From: an uncultured Planctomycetota bacterium | Lineage (GTDB): Bacteria; Planctomycetota; Planctomycetia; Pirellulales; Thermoguttaceae | Direction of reading: 5' to 3' | Length of the DNA stretch: 48,559 nucleotides | Assembly: GCA_900317365.1 (NCBI GenBank) | Contig: ONGM01000146.1 | Location: 1-48,559 of the forward strand | In this document: in pieces, positions 24,414 through 33,381 of the stretch | Layout: the number at the start of each line of letters is the position of its first letter | How positions within the stretch are numbered: position 1 is the stretch's first letter | The notes under the pieces: generated by a model | Database searches by the model: none | What the model saw: only the letters and a program-made list of their open reading frames with translations | What the model was told of the DNA's origin: nothing | Made by a program: the position numbers and the translations under genes

Positions 24414-27400
24414 TCAGTTACCGCCGCCGGACGATTGAGCTGCAGGCAGCAAGAGCTTCGTGCCAACGTCGAAATAAGTCGCGCCGGAAGGTAAGTTATT
24501 CAAGCGGCGAATCTCTCCCCACCGCGAGCTACTTCCAAGCTCGTTTTGCGCGATCGTCAGCAGATTATCGCCTTCTTTCGTCGTATACTCTCGATACCCG
24601 GAGCCTGCCGCAACGTTTCCGGCATACGGTTGCGCGTTTGTCGCAGTTCCGTAATGCGCCGTCGGATTGGCGACCGGAGCAGCAATCGGATTGGCGACCG
24701 GAATCGCCGCTCCCATCGTCGACCCTTGAGCCGGGTACGACTGCGCGGCAGACGCGTACGACTGAGCGGCAGTCGAGTACGGTTGCGCGGCAATCGGCGC
24801 CGACTGCGGAATCGCGTTCGTAGCGGTCGTTCCAACTCCGGTCGTCGGCGGCGCCGCGTATGCGGTTTGGTTAGGCAAACTCGTCGTTCCAAGCGCGGAA
24901 GAATCGATTCGCGCGCTCGGAGCGCGTCTTAAAGACGAAGAACGCGGACTCGTTGCGACGGACGGCGACGCCGAACCGATTGTCGTCGAGGAACCTGCGG
25001 ACGGCGCGCCGGTCGTAGCCACTGCCTGAGGAACTGTCGCCAGCGGTGAAGTCGTCGGCAACGCGGTCGAGAGAGGTTGCGTCGCGCGGGTCGTCGAAGC
25101 GAGATTCGGAGAACCCGTCGGCAAAGAAGCGGCGCCGTTTGACGCGTTGTTCGCCAACGATCCCGAGTTTGCCAACGTTCCCGCCGTTTTCGGAGCGCTC
25201 GCTGTTGTCGGAGCGGTTCGAGGAGCGCCTGCGGTCGAACTCTGAGTCGGCGACAAAGAGGTAGACGGCAACGTTGTGGACAACGCGTTCGAAGGCTCGG
25301 AAAGAGTCAAGGACGCGTCGGGGGTCGTCCCCGTCGGATCGGCAAAAGTCGCCCCTTCCGAATCTAACAACGAGTTCGACAGGAGATCGGAAGAGCTAGG
25401 AGCCGTCGCTGTCCCGCCGCTAAGGCTCGCGCTCGGTTGCGCGGCGCGAGTTCCGCCTGAACCGGAACCGGCGAGAGTCGTATTCAAGTTATTAAGCGGA
25501 TTGGCGTTTGCAAGTTCGCTCTGAACGTTCTGAATGTTCGAACGAATGTTGTCGCCGACGCTTTGAATCGATCCGACGGTCGAATCGTAAGCGTTGTTCA
25601 GCGAATCGACAACGTTGTTATAAGAGTCTTGCGCGCCGCCGAGCGTTTCGTTCAGCGAATTCGAAAGACTATTCCCCAAATTGTTGATTCCGGCGTTCGC
25701 TTGATCAGCCCAGTCTTGAACCTTCGACGCGCCGGACTCCAGACTCTGATTGAGAGAATTTAAACGTTGATTCACGCCGTCGCTGAGACTCTGGGTCGCG
25801 TTGGAAAGTTGGGTTCCGACTTCGTTGGCGCGCGTGGAAAGGTCGTTTAACGTCGACGAAACGTCGTCGCTAAGTCTCGTCAACGCGTTCGGTTCATTCG
25901 ACGCGTCGGGTAATTGCAAGCCGCTCATATCCAAAGAGCCCGCGTCCAATTGCGCCGACGAAAGGTCGCTCAAACGATTTGTCGCGTCGTCGAGACCTTC
26001 GCTGAGTTCCGTTGAAAGGTTGTCGACCCCGTCGCTCAAACTTGTACGCAACGACGTTAAACCTTCGTTCGCTTTTGACGATAAATCGTTCAGACTGTCG
26101 CTTGCGCTAGCGCTCAACGAATTCAAATTGTCTTGCAACGACTCCGCTGAAGACGACAAGTTGGCGTTAAGATCGTTAAAACTATTGTTCAAATTCGTCG
26201 CGACCGAATTAAGCTGAGTCCCTAGCTCGGAACCTTCGTCCCCCAACATTCGACTACTTTCCGAATCCAAATCGGAGAAGTCGAGACTTGAATTCGTATC
26301 CAGCGTAGCGTTCGACAAATTATCGAGCGTAAGATCGTAATCATTGGCGCCGCTTGAGTCGCCTAGGGGCTGCGCGGAAATCGCGTCGTTGGAATTCAGA
26401 CCGGTTTCAAGGGTCGGAACGTCGTTCAAACCGCCTGTTACCCCGTCGTTGTCCAACGTTGGAGCCGCGCTCGAATTCAAATCTGAACTCGAATTAACGT
26501 CGGAACTGAGAGACGTCAAGGAGTTCGACCCTTCGTCGACGCTTGGATCGTCCAAAGTCGTCGCGCTTGGCGAAGAGGTCGCGGAACCGGAATTCATTGT
26601 CGATAGAGACGGCAAGCCCGAATCGTACTGCGTTGCGGCGGAATCGAGGGAATCGTTTGCAGGCTGCGTCGAAAGGTCGGAGTCCTCCGCTTCTCCAAAC
26701 CCAAGTCCCGAATCGTCCAAAACGGAAGAAGAAGCGGGATCGGACGTGCCGACGGCGTCTTGCGAAACGGACGCGTCGCTTGCCAACGGCGTCGAATTAT
26801 CGGCGACGACTATCTCAGAGCCGACGTCTTCAGGCTGAATCGCCGTCTCTTCGAGCGTATCCGAAGCCCCGTAAACGTCGTCGATTGCGGCGGAAGTCGG
26901 AACGGCGCCGTCGTCGGCGGCGGCAAAAGTCGCGGAACCGGCGTCGTCAATCGTTTCTGCGGAAATCTGTTCGGAGCTCGCGCCGGCGCTCGCGTCGACT
27001 GGGGTCGCGGCGCTCGGGTCGGCAGGAGTCGCGGTTGCGCTCGGACTAGAGTTTCGCGCGGAGACGGAGCCAAAGTTGAAATCGGCGACGCTAGGATCAA
27101 GATCGACGTTTTCGACGTCGTCCGCTTCTTCCGCGACCGGGTCGTCGACGCGCGCAAAAGACGCGCCGACCGTCTCCTCTTTCAAATCGTCTACGGCGTC
27201 GGCGACGGTCGACGAATCGAACGACGGCGAATCGGCGTCCGATTCAGGCGAAGTCGGAACGTCCGTCGTCTCGGTAAACGCAGGGAGATCGTCGCTGTCG
27301 TATTCGTCCAAAGGCGAGGAGTCTGTCGCGGACTCGGAAGGTTCAAAACTCGCGAACTCATTTTTTACGGAATCGACCGCCGCGAGAGCGTCGTTCTCCA

Positions 27401-29171
27401 GAGAGTTCAGACGTCCGTCGACCTTTTCCGCTAGAGCGTCAACATTATTCTTAGCGGCGTTAGCGATCTCGCGAAGGTTCTTTTCCGTCTCTTTGGCGTC
27501 GGGTTTCTTCGCGATTGGCTTTTCTTTTTCTCCTTTGTCCGACTTCTTCTTGTCGGAAGAGAACAGATTGCGCATCTTCTTGACAATCGAGTTCTCGCCT
27601 TCTCCGGCGTCGTCTTTATCGCTCTTCGCAACGGCGTTTTTCTCCGGGTCTCCCGGTTTGGCGTTGTGCGTCGTGAAGAGGTACCCGACGTAACCGGTTA
27701 CCATGACTAGCGTCGCGACGATCACAACGCTTATCGTTTTGTAACCGACCTTGACCCAATTCCTCTTGGGTTCGCCGTACGGATATTCCTCGTCTTCATC
27801 TTCGGAGTCGGCAACGTTCGAGCGCTGAGCGCCGGATTTCGGCGAAACAGGCGCGTCGTTGTCGTCGTCGGCGTCCTTTTCTTCGTCCTTTGAGCGTTTG
27901 CCGCGCAACGCGCTGAAAGGCTTGAGCGCGGCGGCACACGTCTTCTTTGAAAAGGCGGCGACGGAGCCTAACATAGCCAACGGGGCGGCGAAGCTAATCA
28001 ACGATTTTCGCGGCGAAAGCTCTTTAAGTTCAGCCTCGCACTCTTCGATTTCCTTGAGCAGTTTCTCCTCGGCGGCGTCAAGATCCGCCAAGTCCTGCTC
28101 CGAATTATCGGGGTCTTTGCGCAGATCGTTAATCTCTTTGAGTTCGCCCCGCGCGTTTTTAATCTTAATTTCAAGTTCTTCGCGACGGAGTTGCTCTTCG
28201 AGGAGTTCCTCTTCCGACTTTTCGTCCGTCTCGGAGCTCTTTTCGGGTTCTTCGTCCAAATCGTCCTTTTTACGCGATCGGAAGAAGGACTTCAACCCGC
28301 CTTTTTTGGGTTCGGAATCGCGTTCGTCTTCTTCGCCGTACTCGTCCTCTTCGTCGTGACTTTGCGGGGCGACTTTCTTTTCAACCTTCTTTTCGACAGG
28401 CTTCGAGACGCTCGAGCTACTCGAAGGAGCGGCGTTCGACGCCGACGGCTTCTGAGCGACAGGAGCGGCAGGTTTCAAAGGCGTCGTAGAGAAAGAGGAC
28501 ATTGGGCGCGGAGTCGAAGTTGCCGACGAAGCGGACGTCGACGAGGCGCCGGTTGAGCTTACGGCGGTACGAGGGTGCATTCCGGCTAACGGAGACGGTT
28601 TGCGTTCCTGAAAAACGTTTGCGTCCACATAGGAGGCGCCGCGCGATTCGCTCGATTGAGTCGCAACGGCAGGTCGGAGTTGCGACCCCGACGAAAAGGA
28701 CGCGTTAGGACGGCTGGCGGACGAAGAGACCGTCGACGTCGAAATTGGCTTCGACGTTACGCTGGAACCTTGATTGGAATAGGACGTTTGAGGCCGTTGA
28801 GGCGTTGAGGAGACATAAGGCTTGGAGGAAAAGGACGGCGCTTCCTCCTCTTCTTCCTCTTCCTCTTCCTCTTCTTCCTCGTCCTCTTCTTCGTCGGATT
28901 CTTCGTTTAAATCTTCGTCGTCGTTAGAATCGTCCCAATCTTCTTCTTCGTATTCGTCGTAAGAATCATACGAATCCTCGTCGTCTTCGTCGTAGGAATC
29001 CCCGTACGAGTCGCCGTATCCGGAGCCGTAATCGTCATAAGAACCGCCGCGACGTTTACCGCGCTTACTCTTTTTGGATGAAGAGTCGTCCGCGTCGTAC
29101 GTGTAGGACTCTTCGAAATCGTCGTCGCCAAGAGAATATCCCTTGCTCTTCTTTCCTTTTTTCTTACCCAT
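24414..29171 (-). CDS. giant bitopic LysM-domain protein with acidic cytoplasmic region
   Basis: A 1585-residue protein with four visible parts. Residues 1-115 are extremely acidic and Tyr/Ser/Gly-rich, with a long Glu run. About 115-310 is Ser/Thr/Pro/Ala low-complexity. About 315-385 is a charged coiled coil (EEQLRREELEIKIKNARGEL and following). A single membrane helix lies at about 475-500 (ISVVIVATLVMVTGYVGYLF). The C-terminal 1080 residues should be outside the inner membrane: a disordered part, then Ser/Asn/Leu/Asp-rich amphipathic pseudo-repeats at about 970-1225, Ala/Thr/Pro/Ser-rich sequence, and one LysM domain (about 1523-1575, REYTTKEGDNLLTIAQNELG) that should bind peptidoglycan or another GlcNAc polymer. 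It starts 19 nt after rsmH. An envelope-linking role is inferred. Confidence 0.8.
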   Translation of the reverse strand: MGKKKGKKSKGYSLGDDDFEESYTYDADDSSSKKSKRGKRRGGSYDDYGSGYGDSYGDSYDEDDEDSYDSYDEYEEEDWDDSNDDEDLNEESDEEEDEEEEEEEEEEEEEAPSFSSKPYVSSTPQRPQTSYSNQGSSVTSKPISTSTVSSSASRPNASFSSGSQLRPAVATQSSESRGASYVDANVFQERKPSPLAGMHPRTAVSSTGASSTSASSATSTPRPMSSFSTTPLKPAAPVAQKPSASNAAPSSSSSVSKPVEKKVEKKVAPQSHDEEDEYGEEDERDSEPKKGGLKSFFRSRKKDDLDEEPEKSSETDEKSEEELLEEQLRREELEIKIKNARGELKEINDLRKDPDNSEQDLADLDAAEEKLLKEIEECEAELKELSPRKSLISFAAPLAMLGSVAAFSKKTCAAALKPFSALRGKRSKDEEKDADDDNDAPVSPKSGAQRSNVADSEDEDEEYPYGEPKRNWVKVGYKTISVVIVATLVMVTGYVGYLFTTHNAKPGDPEKNAVAKSDKDDAGEGENSIVKKMRNLFSSDKKKSDKGEKEKPIAKKPDAKETEKNLREIANAAKNNVDALAEKVDGRLNSLENDALAAVDSVKNEFASFEPSESATDSSPLDEYDSDDLPAFTETTDVPTSPESDADSPSFDSSTVADAVDDLKEETVGASFARVDDPVAEEADDVENVDLDPSVADFNFGSVSARNSSPSATATPADPSAATPVDASAGASSEQISAETIDDAGSATFAAADDGAVPTSAAIDDVYGASDTLEETAIQPEDVGSEIVVADNSTPLASDASVSQDAVGTSDPASSSVLDDSGLGFGEAEDSDLSTQPANDSLDSAATQYDSGLPSLSTMNSGSATSSPSATTLDDPSVDEGSNSLTSLSSDVNSSSDLNSSAAPTLDNDGVTGGLNDVPTLETGLNSNDAISAQPLGDSSGANDYDLTLDNLSNATLDTNSSLDFSDLDSESSRMLGDEGSELGTQLNSVATNLNNSFNDLNANLSSSAESLQDNLNSLSASASDSLNDLSSKANEGLTSLRTSLSDGVDNLSTELSEGLDDATNRLSDLSSAQLDAGSLDMSGLQLPDASNEPNALTRLSDDVSSTLNDLSTRANEVGTQLSNATQSLSDGVNQRLNSLNQSLESGASKVQDWADQANAGINNLGNSLSNSLNETLGGAQDSYNNVVDSLNNAYDSTVGSIQSVGDNIRSNIQNVQSELANANPLNNLNTTLAGSGSGGTRAAQPSASLSGGTATAPSSSDLLSNSLLDSEGATFADPTGTTPDASLTLSEPSNALSTTLPSTSLSPTQSSTAGAPRTAPTTASAPKTAGTLANSGSLANNASNGAASLPTGSPNLASTTRATQPLSTALPTTSPLATVPQAVATTGAPSAGSSTTIGSASPSVATSPRSSSLRRAPSARIDSSALGTTSLPNQTAYAAPPTTGVGTTATNAIPQSAPIAAQPYSTAAQSYASAAQSYPAQGSTMGAAIPVANPIAAPVANPTAHYGTATNAQPYAGNVAAGSGYREYTTKEGDNLLTIAQNELGSSSRWGEIRRLNNLPSGATYFDVGTKLLLPAAQSSGGGN
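28841..28895. repeat. CTT/CCT triplet microsatellite encoding poly-Glu
   Basis: An almost uninterrupted run of CTT and CCT triplets on the plus strand, read on the minus strand as mixed GAA/GAG codons in the acidic N-terminal region of the LysM protein. In-frame length changes by slippage would alter only the Glu run. Confidence 0.85.
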
Positions 29172-29190
29172 ACTCGTTCGACTCCCGCTT

Positions 29191-30117
29191 TCAACTAATC
29201 TTTTCTGCCACTCTTAATTTTGCGCTTCTTGAACGCGGATTTCTTTCTATTTCTTCTTCTGTCGCTACGATCGGTTTACGCGTTACTACGGTTAAAGCTT
29301 CGTTGTCGCGAAACGCGTTTTTAACGATACGATCTTCTAACGAGTGAAAACTTATGATCGCTACGCGACCGCCAGGCTTTAAGTAGTCGGAACACTTCTT
29401 TAAAAAGGTTTCCAGCGCGCCTAATTCGTCGTTCGTCGCAATTCTCAGCGCTTGAAACGTGCGCGTCGCCGGATCGATCCGATTTTTACTCCAAGGAGGA
29501 CTGGGAACGCACTTTCGACAAATCTCGGCAAGTTCGCGCGCGTACCGCAAAGGCTTCTCTGCGCGTCTTTCAACGATAGCGCGCGCGATTTTCCGACTCA
29601 TTCTCTCTTCGCCGTACTGATATATAACGTCGGCGATCCGCTCGGCTTTCCAGCGATTCAACAGTTGATACGTCGGTTCGCCTTCGGTCGTGTCAAAGCG
29701 CAAATCGAGCTCGCCGTCAGAGTCAAAACTAAAACCGCGCTCGCGATCCGCAAGCTGATCGCTCGAAAGTCCTAAATCAAGCAAAAAGCCGTCGACCTTA
29801 TCTACCTTGGCGCGCTCCAAGGCGGCGTCGAAATCGCAATAATTCGCAAAATACGTCTGAATCGGAAGCTTTTCTGTCAACTGGCTCAGCCGTACGTCAA
29901 AACGATCGAGCGCCTTCGAATCGCGATCTATCCCGATAAGCAGACCGTTCGGCGCCACCGCGCGCGCTATCGCAAGCGTGTGCCCGCCTCCGCCAAGCGT
30001 GCCGTCGACTATCGTCATACCTGGCGTTAGACGAAGCGCCTGCAACGTCTCCGCAAACAAAACCGGTTCGTGAACAGTTGGGAAAATCTCGTCGCCCATC
30101 TCCATACAGCCATCCAA
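29191..30117 (-). CDS. rsmH: 16S rRNA (cytosine(1402)-N4)-methyltransferase
   Basis: A 308-residue enzyme that methylates N4 of C1402 in the decoding region of 16S rRNA using S-adenosylmethionine. Motifs: HEPVLFAET near the start, SAM-binding DGTLGGGGHT, GFLLDLGLSSDQL, FSFDSDGELDLRFD, ATRTFQALRIATNDEL and VAIISFHSLEDRIVK, all characteristic. Length is normal. ATGs at 30117, 30105 and 30099 are all possible starts. In most bacteria rsmH sits in the division/cell-wall cluster after mraZ and before ftsL; here neither mraZ nor recognisable ftsL/ftsI is adjacent, and the next gene is the LysM protein, 19 nt downstream. Confidence 0.97.
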   Translation of the reverse strand: MDGCMEMGDEIFPTVHEPVLFAETLQALRLTPGMTIVDGTLGGGGHTLAIARAVAPNGLLIGIDRDSKALDRFDVRLSQLTEKLPIQTYFANYCDFDAALERAKVDKVDGFLLDLGLSSDQLADRERGFSFDSDGELDLRFDTTEGEPTYQLLNRWKAERIADVIYQYGEERMSRKIARAIVERRAEKPLRYARELAEICRKCVPSPPWSKNRIDPATRTFQALRIATNDELGALETFLKKCSDYLKPGGRVAIISFHSLEDRIVKNAFRDNEALTVVTRKPIVATEEEIERNPRSRSAKLRVAEKIS

Positions 30118-30424
30118 TTCGCGTTATTTCAGCGTTGAAGCACAACGCCCCGTTATACTGGATTATACGCAATTCCGCGCTTTTTGCCAATAGCAATAGC
30201 GCGCCGTCGCCCGACCTTCGCTATAACGACGCCCTTATAATCTAATCAATCGACAATCTCACGCTTCTATCGCGCAACGTCTCACGGCAACGTGTCCCAA
30301 ACGGACAAAGTAAGATGCAATTTAGACGCCATTTAAAGGATTCAACCATTGAGTCGAAGGAACGAGATAGACGATATATAACGATTCTCGTCGGGATTGA
30401 AACCGGATCAAGGAAAACGGTGCG
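30118..30424. other. 307-bp intergenic region between fliR and rsmH
   Basis: It lies downstream of fliR and upstream of rsmH on the minus strand and should hold the rsmH promoter. The length is too short for an mraZ gene and I find no MraZ-like frame. A short plus-strand ORF (30315-30563) overlaps the end of fliR and is a shadow. No terminator hairpin stands out. Confidence 0.5.
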
Positions 30425-31180
30425 TCAAAAGAACGTTCTAACGACTCTCAGAAAGTCAACGAAGCCAACCTTGAAAACTCGGCAAAAGACGCCTAGCGCA
30501 ACGGGAAGAACGATTAGGGTTAAAAGAGACGCTAAATTAAACGCCGCCGCTGAAAGATTCTGACTCGACGACGCGCGCGACGCAAAACCGAGCGCAAGGT
30601 ACGCGACTCCCGTCGCCGCGATAAACGGCGCGCACAACTTGAAGCCCAAAAGAAAGGACGACGAAAGCGCTGTGCCAATGAGTTCGGCGAAACGTCGAAC
30701 GCCGTCGCCTAGTTCCGGCGTCGGAACGGAATAGTAGTCGAGCGTCCCGTCGACGAAACTTTCAATTCCGCCGCACAATACAAAAACGGCGATCGCAATC
30801 CAGAAGAAGAGTCGCGTCGGGGCGCTCGATTCCTCGCCGCTCGACGGATCGAAAAATCCGGCGACAGAAATGCCGCCGACGTGCGCGACGACTTCGCCGA
30901 AGAGACGCGCCGCGTTAAAAAAGACGGTTAGCGACAGACCCAAAATCGCGCCGAAGAAGAATTCGAGCGAAACGGAGCCGGCAAGACGCGCTAAATCAAG
31001 CGATTCGCCCTCAAAATGCGCGTTGGAAAAAACGACCGGAAAAATTAACGCGGACAATGCGAAAGCCGTCGCGACCCGAAAAAGCTTAGGAACCTCGACC
31101 GCTCCGAAACACGGCGCAAACCACAACGCGCCAAGCGCGCGCGAAAATATCCGCAGAAAGAGCGCCGTTAGTATCAACAT
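30425..31180 (-). CDS. fliR: FliR/SctT-family export-gate membrane protein
   Basis: About 251 residues from ATG 31180, which has GGAAG six nt upstream; in-frame ATGs at 31192 and 31207 exist, but the latter abuts a stem-loop with no ribosome-binding site. The family features are visible: an N-terminal helix followed by LWFAPCFGAVEVPKLFRV, the EFFFGAILGLSLTVFFNAARLFGEVVAHVGG stretch, SSGEESSAPTRLFFW, and a LLGFKLCAPFIAATGVAYLALGF helix. FliR is part of the FliPQR gate of the flagellar type III export apparatus; SctT is its injectisome counterpart. No fliP, fliQ, flhA or flhB is nearby, so flagellar versus other use cannot be decided here. Confidence 0.85.
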   Translation of the reverse strand: MLILTALFLRIFSRALGALWFAPCFGAVEVPKLFRVATAFALSALIFPVVFSNAHFEGESLDLARLAGSVSLEFFFGAILGLSLTVFFNAARLFGEVVAHVGGISVAGFFDPSSGEESSAPTRLFFWIAIAVFVLCGGIESFVDGTLDYYSVPTPELGDGVRRFAELIGTALSSSFLLGFKLCAPFIAATGVAYLALGFASRASSSQNLSAAAFNLASLLTLIVLPVALGVFCRVFKVGFVDFLRVVRTFF

Positions 31181-31206
31181 AGGAACTTCCATTCGGTCGG
31201 TAGGCA

Positions 31207-31254
31207 TTGCGGAAATAGCGACGTCAAGTTGGCTTGACGCCGCTATTTCCGCAA
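31207..31254. other. long near-perfect stem-loop between the protease gene and fliR
   Basis: The arm 31207-31228 pairs with 31233-31254 over 22 positions with a single mismatch (A31221 with C31240), closed by the tetraloop TTGG (CCAA on the minus strand). It lies in the 125-nt spacer between two minus-strand genes. No U-tract follows on either strand, so it is not a classic intrinsic terminator. It directly abuts the ATG at 31205-31207, which argues that fliR starts further in. It may act in mRNA processing, attenuation or factor-assisted termination. Confidence 0.85.
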
Positions 31255-31305
31255 AAGGTTATCACGTACAATCGCTCAACAGGCGCGAGCTCACAACGAC
31301 GACGA

Positions 31306-33381
31306 TCACCGGCGAATAGTCGCCGATTCCGCCTTCGAAACCGCCGTCGGTCGCTTGAGCGCAAGACGCGCCGTAAGATTGACGCGCTTCGAATTACGCA
31401 AAACCTTAATTTCCGTCGGAACGTTCGGATCTGCGAGCGCGATCATCCGCGCAAGATGAACGTCGTCTTCGATCTCTCGACCGTTGAACGTTATGACGAC
31501 GTCGCCCACCTTGACTCCGGCAAACTCGGCCGGAGAGTTCTCATGAACGCTCTTTATCGTTGCGCCGCGCGATCGCGAGCCTTTTCTCACCGGAAGATCC
31601 GCAGGATTCTCCAGTTCGACGCCGAGTTGCGTCGGACGCCATTCGCCTTCGGTAATCAGAGTCTTCAGAATACGCAACGTGTCGTTAATCGGAATGGCGA
31701 ACGCGATGCCCGTCGGCGCGTTCGTGACGAGCGACGCCGTCGTTACCCCGATCACTTCGCCGCGCGCGTTAATCAAAGGACCGCCCGAATTGCCGGGATT
31801 GATCATCGCGGAAAGTTGTATATACTCCGCGAGCATATTAGTCGACGTTACGCCAAGATTGCGCAGATCGTTGTAATTACGTCGCAGACCGCCGATATTT
31901 CCGATCGTAACCGTCTTATTCAGAAGACACGGGCTTCCGACGGCGATGACAAAATGCCCTTCGCCCAACTGATTGCAATCGCCGAAAGAACAAAGATTGA
32001 CGTCTTCGCGATCGAGCAAGACCCTCGCGTCGACTTCCAGAGCGGCAAGATCGTATTCGGAGCAAGAATAGACGTAAGTCGGATGAATTTCCGTCGAATC
32101 AGGTAGAAAGATCTTGATATCCTTCTTTGTTTCCGCGCCGTTAACGACGTGATTATTTGTGCAGATGAAGAGTCGTTCGTCGAATTGGAAGAGGAAGCCG
32201 CAACCGGTTTCTTCCATCGGTCGGCGCGTTTTGGGATCGATTTTATGCGTTTCGATCGTAAAAACGGAGTCGCACACGCGGCTGTAGCCCTTGCTAAGCT
32301 CGCTGTTGATTTTCTCTACGGAAAGAGCTTCGTCGGAAGAAATCTCAACGTTTTGACCGGGTCGCTGGGTATATCCGCGCGACTCATAACTTGTGGGTCG
32401 AATCGGACCGACGACGTTGAGCGAGTACGGAACGAGAGGATGTTGGGGAACAAATTCGTTACGAAGCCTCTCATATGACGTCGGCGCCACGCTACCGACC
32501 TTAAGAGACTCGGAGGCTGATTCGTTAAAATCAGCGGAACTGATCAAAGACGACTTGGAAGCGTCCGGCGCGTACGCTTTCGACACGGCGCCTGACTTAT
32601 GATTTTGCGCCGTTCGCGCGCCTTCGAGGGGTTGAATGCGACTCGCCGTCGACTCGGCTCCCAACGCGCCGTTCGACGAAAGAACGCGCGGCGCGCCAAC
32701 TACGCTCCGCTCCGCGTCGCGCTCGTGCGCCGTCGGCTCGACTCGCGGCTGGTCGCAGAACGGAATAAAAACAAGCGCGTCCTCGCGACTCTCAGAGGAA
32801 CAATCCTCCGACTCTGCGCTAGATTCGAGCGTCTTATCGTTCTGGGAAGTTTGAGACGACGTCGTTTCAACAGCCTCAGCAGACTCAACAGCCTCAACAG
32901 CCTCAACAGCCTCAGCAGACTCAGCGACGTCGCGAATAGGCTTTTGCTCGCCGACTGCGGCGCATACTTGACCGTTGGGCAAAACGTCCGTCCTCGCGTC
33001 GTCATGGAGCGAGTAATAAAGACAAACGAGGAACAGACCGAAAATCAACGACGATTTCACAATGAACGCGACGAATCGGCGCTCTCTCGACGACTTGTCC
33101 AATTGACGCGACTTATCAGGTTCGCGCTGGTGAGAACGCGAGTTACCGCGCGAAAAGCTTTCCGAAAAGCGCTCGTTACGCGACGCGCCTCGCGAACGTC
33201 TTCCACTTCTTCGACGACTCAAAATAGGCGTTCTACTGATAATCGCAATGGCGACGACCAAGCACGCGGCGACCAAGAGAAACTTAAGTCCTCCGGCGCT
33301 AGGAACAAGCGTTTCAACGTCTCCCCATAGCAGAAGACGCAAGTCCGTCGCAAAAAAGAACAGGTTAATCGCGTTCCCCAT
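31306..33381 (-). CDS. membrane-anchored HtrA-like trypsin/PDZ protease
   Basis: About 691 residues from ATG 33381 (GGA 8 nt upstream); an in-frame ATG at 33405 and a TTG at 33441 are less supported. Two N-terminal membrane helices (about 32-49 and 104-124) flank an Arg/Ser-rich loop, probably cytoplasmic. Residues about 125-370 are a disordered extracytoplasmic linker containing short Val-Glu-Ala repeats. The protease domain follows with the triad His (TNNHVV, about 411), Asp (YDLAALEV, about 443) and Ser (NPGNSGGPL, about 530). A C-terminal PDZ domain (about 590-680, NSPAEFAGVKVGDVVITFNG) should select substrates. The role is likely envelope protein quality control or regulated cleavage. 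The long linker and two anchors are atypical of DegP/DegS. Confidence 0.9.
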   Translation of the reverse strand: MGNAINLFFFATDLRLLLWGDVETLVPSAGGLKFLLVAACLVVAIAIISRTPILSRRRSGRRSRGASRNERFSESFSRGNSRSHQREPDKSRQLDKSSRERRFVAFIVKSSLIFGLFLVCLYYSLHDDARTDVLPNGQVCAAVGEQKPIRDVAESAEAVEAVEAVESAEAVETTSSQTSQNDKTLESSAESEDCSSESREDALVFIPFCDQPRVEPTAHERDAERSVVGAPRVLSSNGALGAESTASRIQPLEGARTAQNHKSGAVSKAYAPDASKSSLISSADFNESASESLKVGSVAPTSYERLRNEFVPQHPLVPYSLNVVGPIRPTSYESRGYTQRPGQNVEISSDEALSVEKINSELSKGYSRVCDSVFTIETHKIDPKTRRPMEETGCGFLFQFDERLFICTNNHVVNGAETKKDIKIFLPDSTEIHPTYVYSCSEYDLAALEVDARVLLDREDVNLCSFGDCNQLGEGHFVIAVGSPCLLNKTVTIGNIGGLRRNYNDLRNLGVTSTNMLAEYIQLSAMINPGNSGGPLINARGEVIGVTTASLVTNAPTGIAFAIPINDTLRILKTLITEGEWRPTQLGVELENPADLPVRKGSRSRGATIKSVHENSPAEFAGVKVGDVVITFNGREIEDDVHLARMIALADPNVPTEIKVLRNSKRVNLTARLALKRPTAVSKAESATIRR
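32866..32924. repeat. tandem 9-bp repeats in the protease linker
   Basis: Several copies of CAGCCTCAA-like 9-mers, encoding alternating Glu-Ala-Val-Glu-Ser units (EAVEAVEAVESAEAVE) in the linker of the HtrA-like protein. In-frame expansion or contraction would change linker length only. Confidence 0.8.

Noticed and set aside
26344..28359. Several 120-220 codon plus-strand ORFs opposite the LysM gene
   Set aside because: They mirror the low-complexity Ser/Asp/Glu/Ala codons of the LysM gene; their products are equally low-complexity and without initiation signals.
31234..33330. Plus-strand ORFs of 290 and 243 codons opposite the protease gene
   Set aside because: They are Arg-rich shadows of an intact trypsin/PDZ gene and cross its catalytic motifs.
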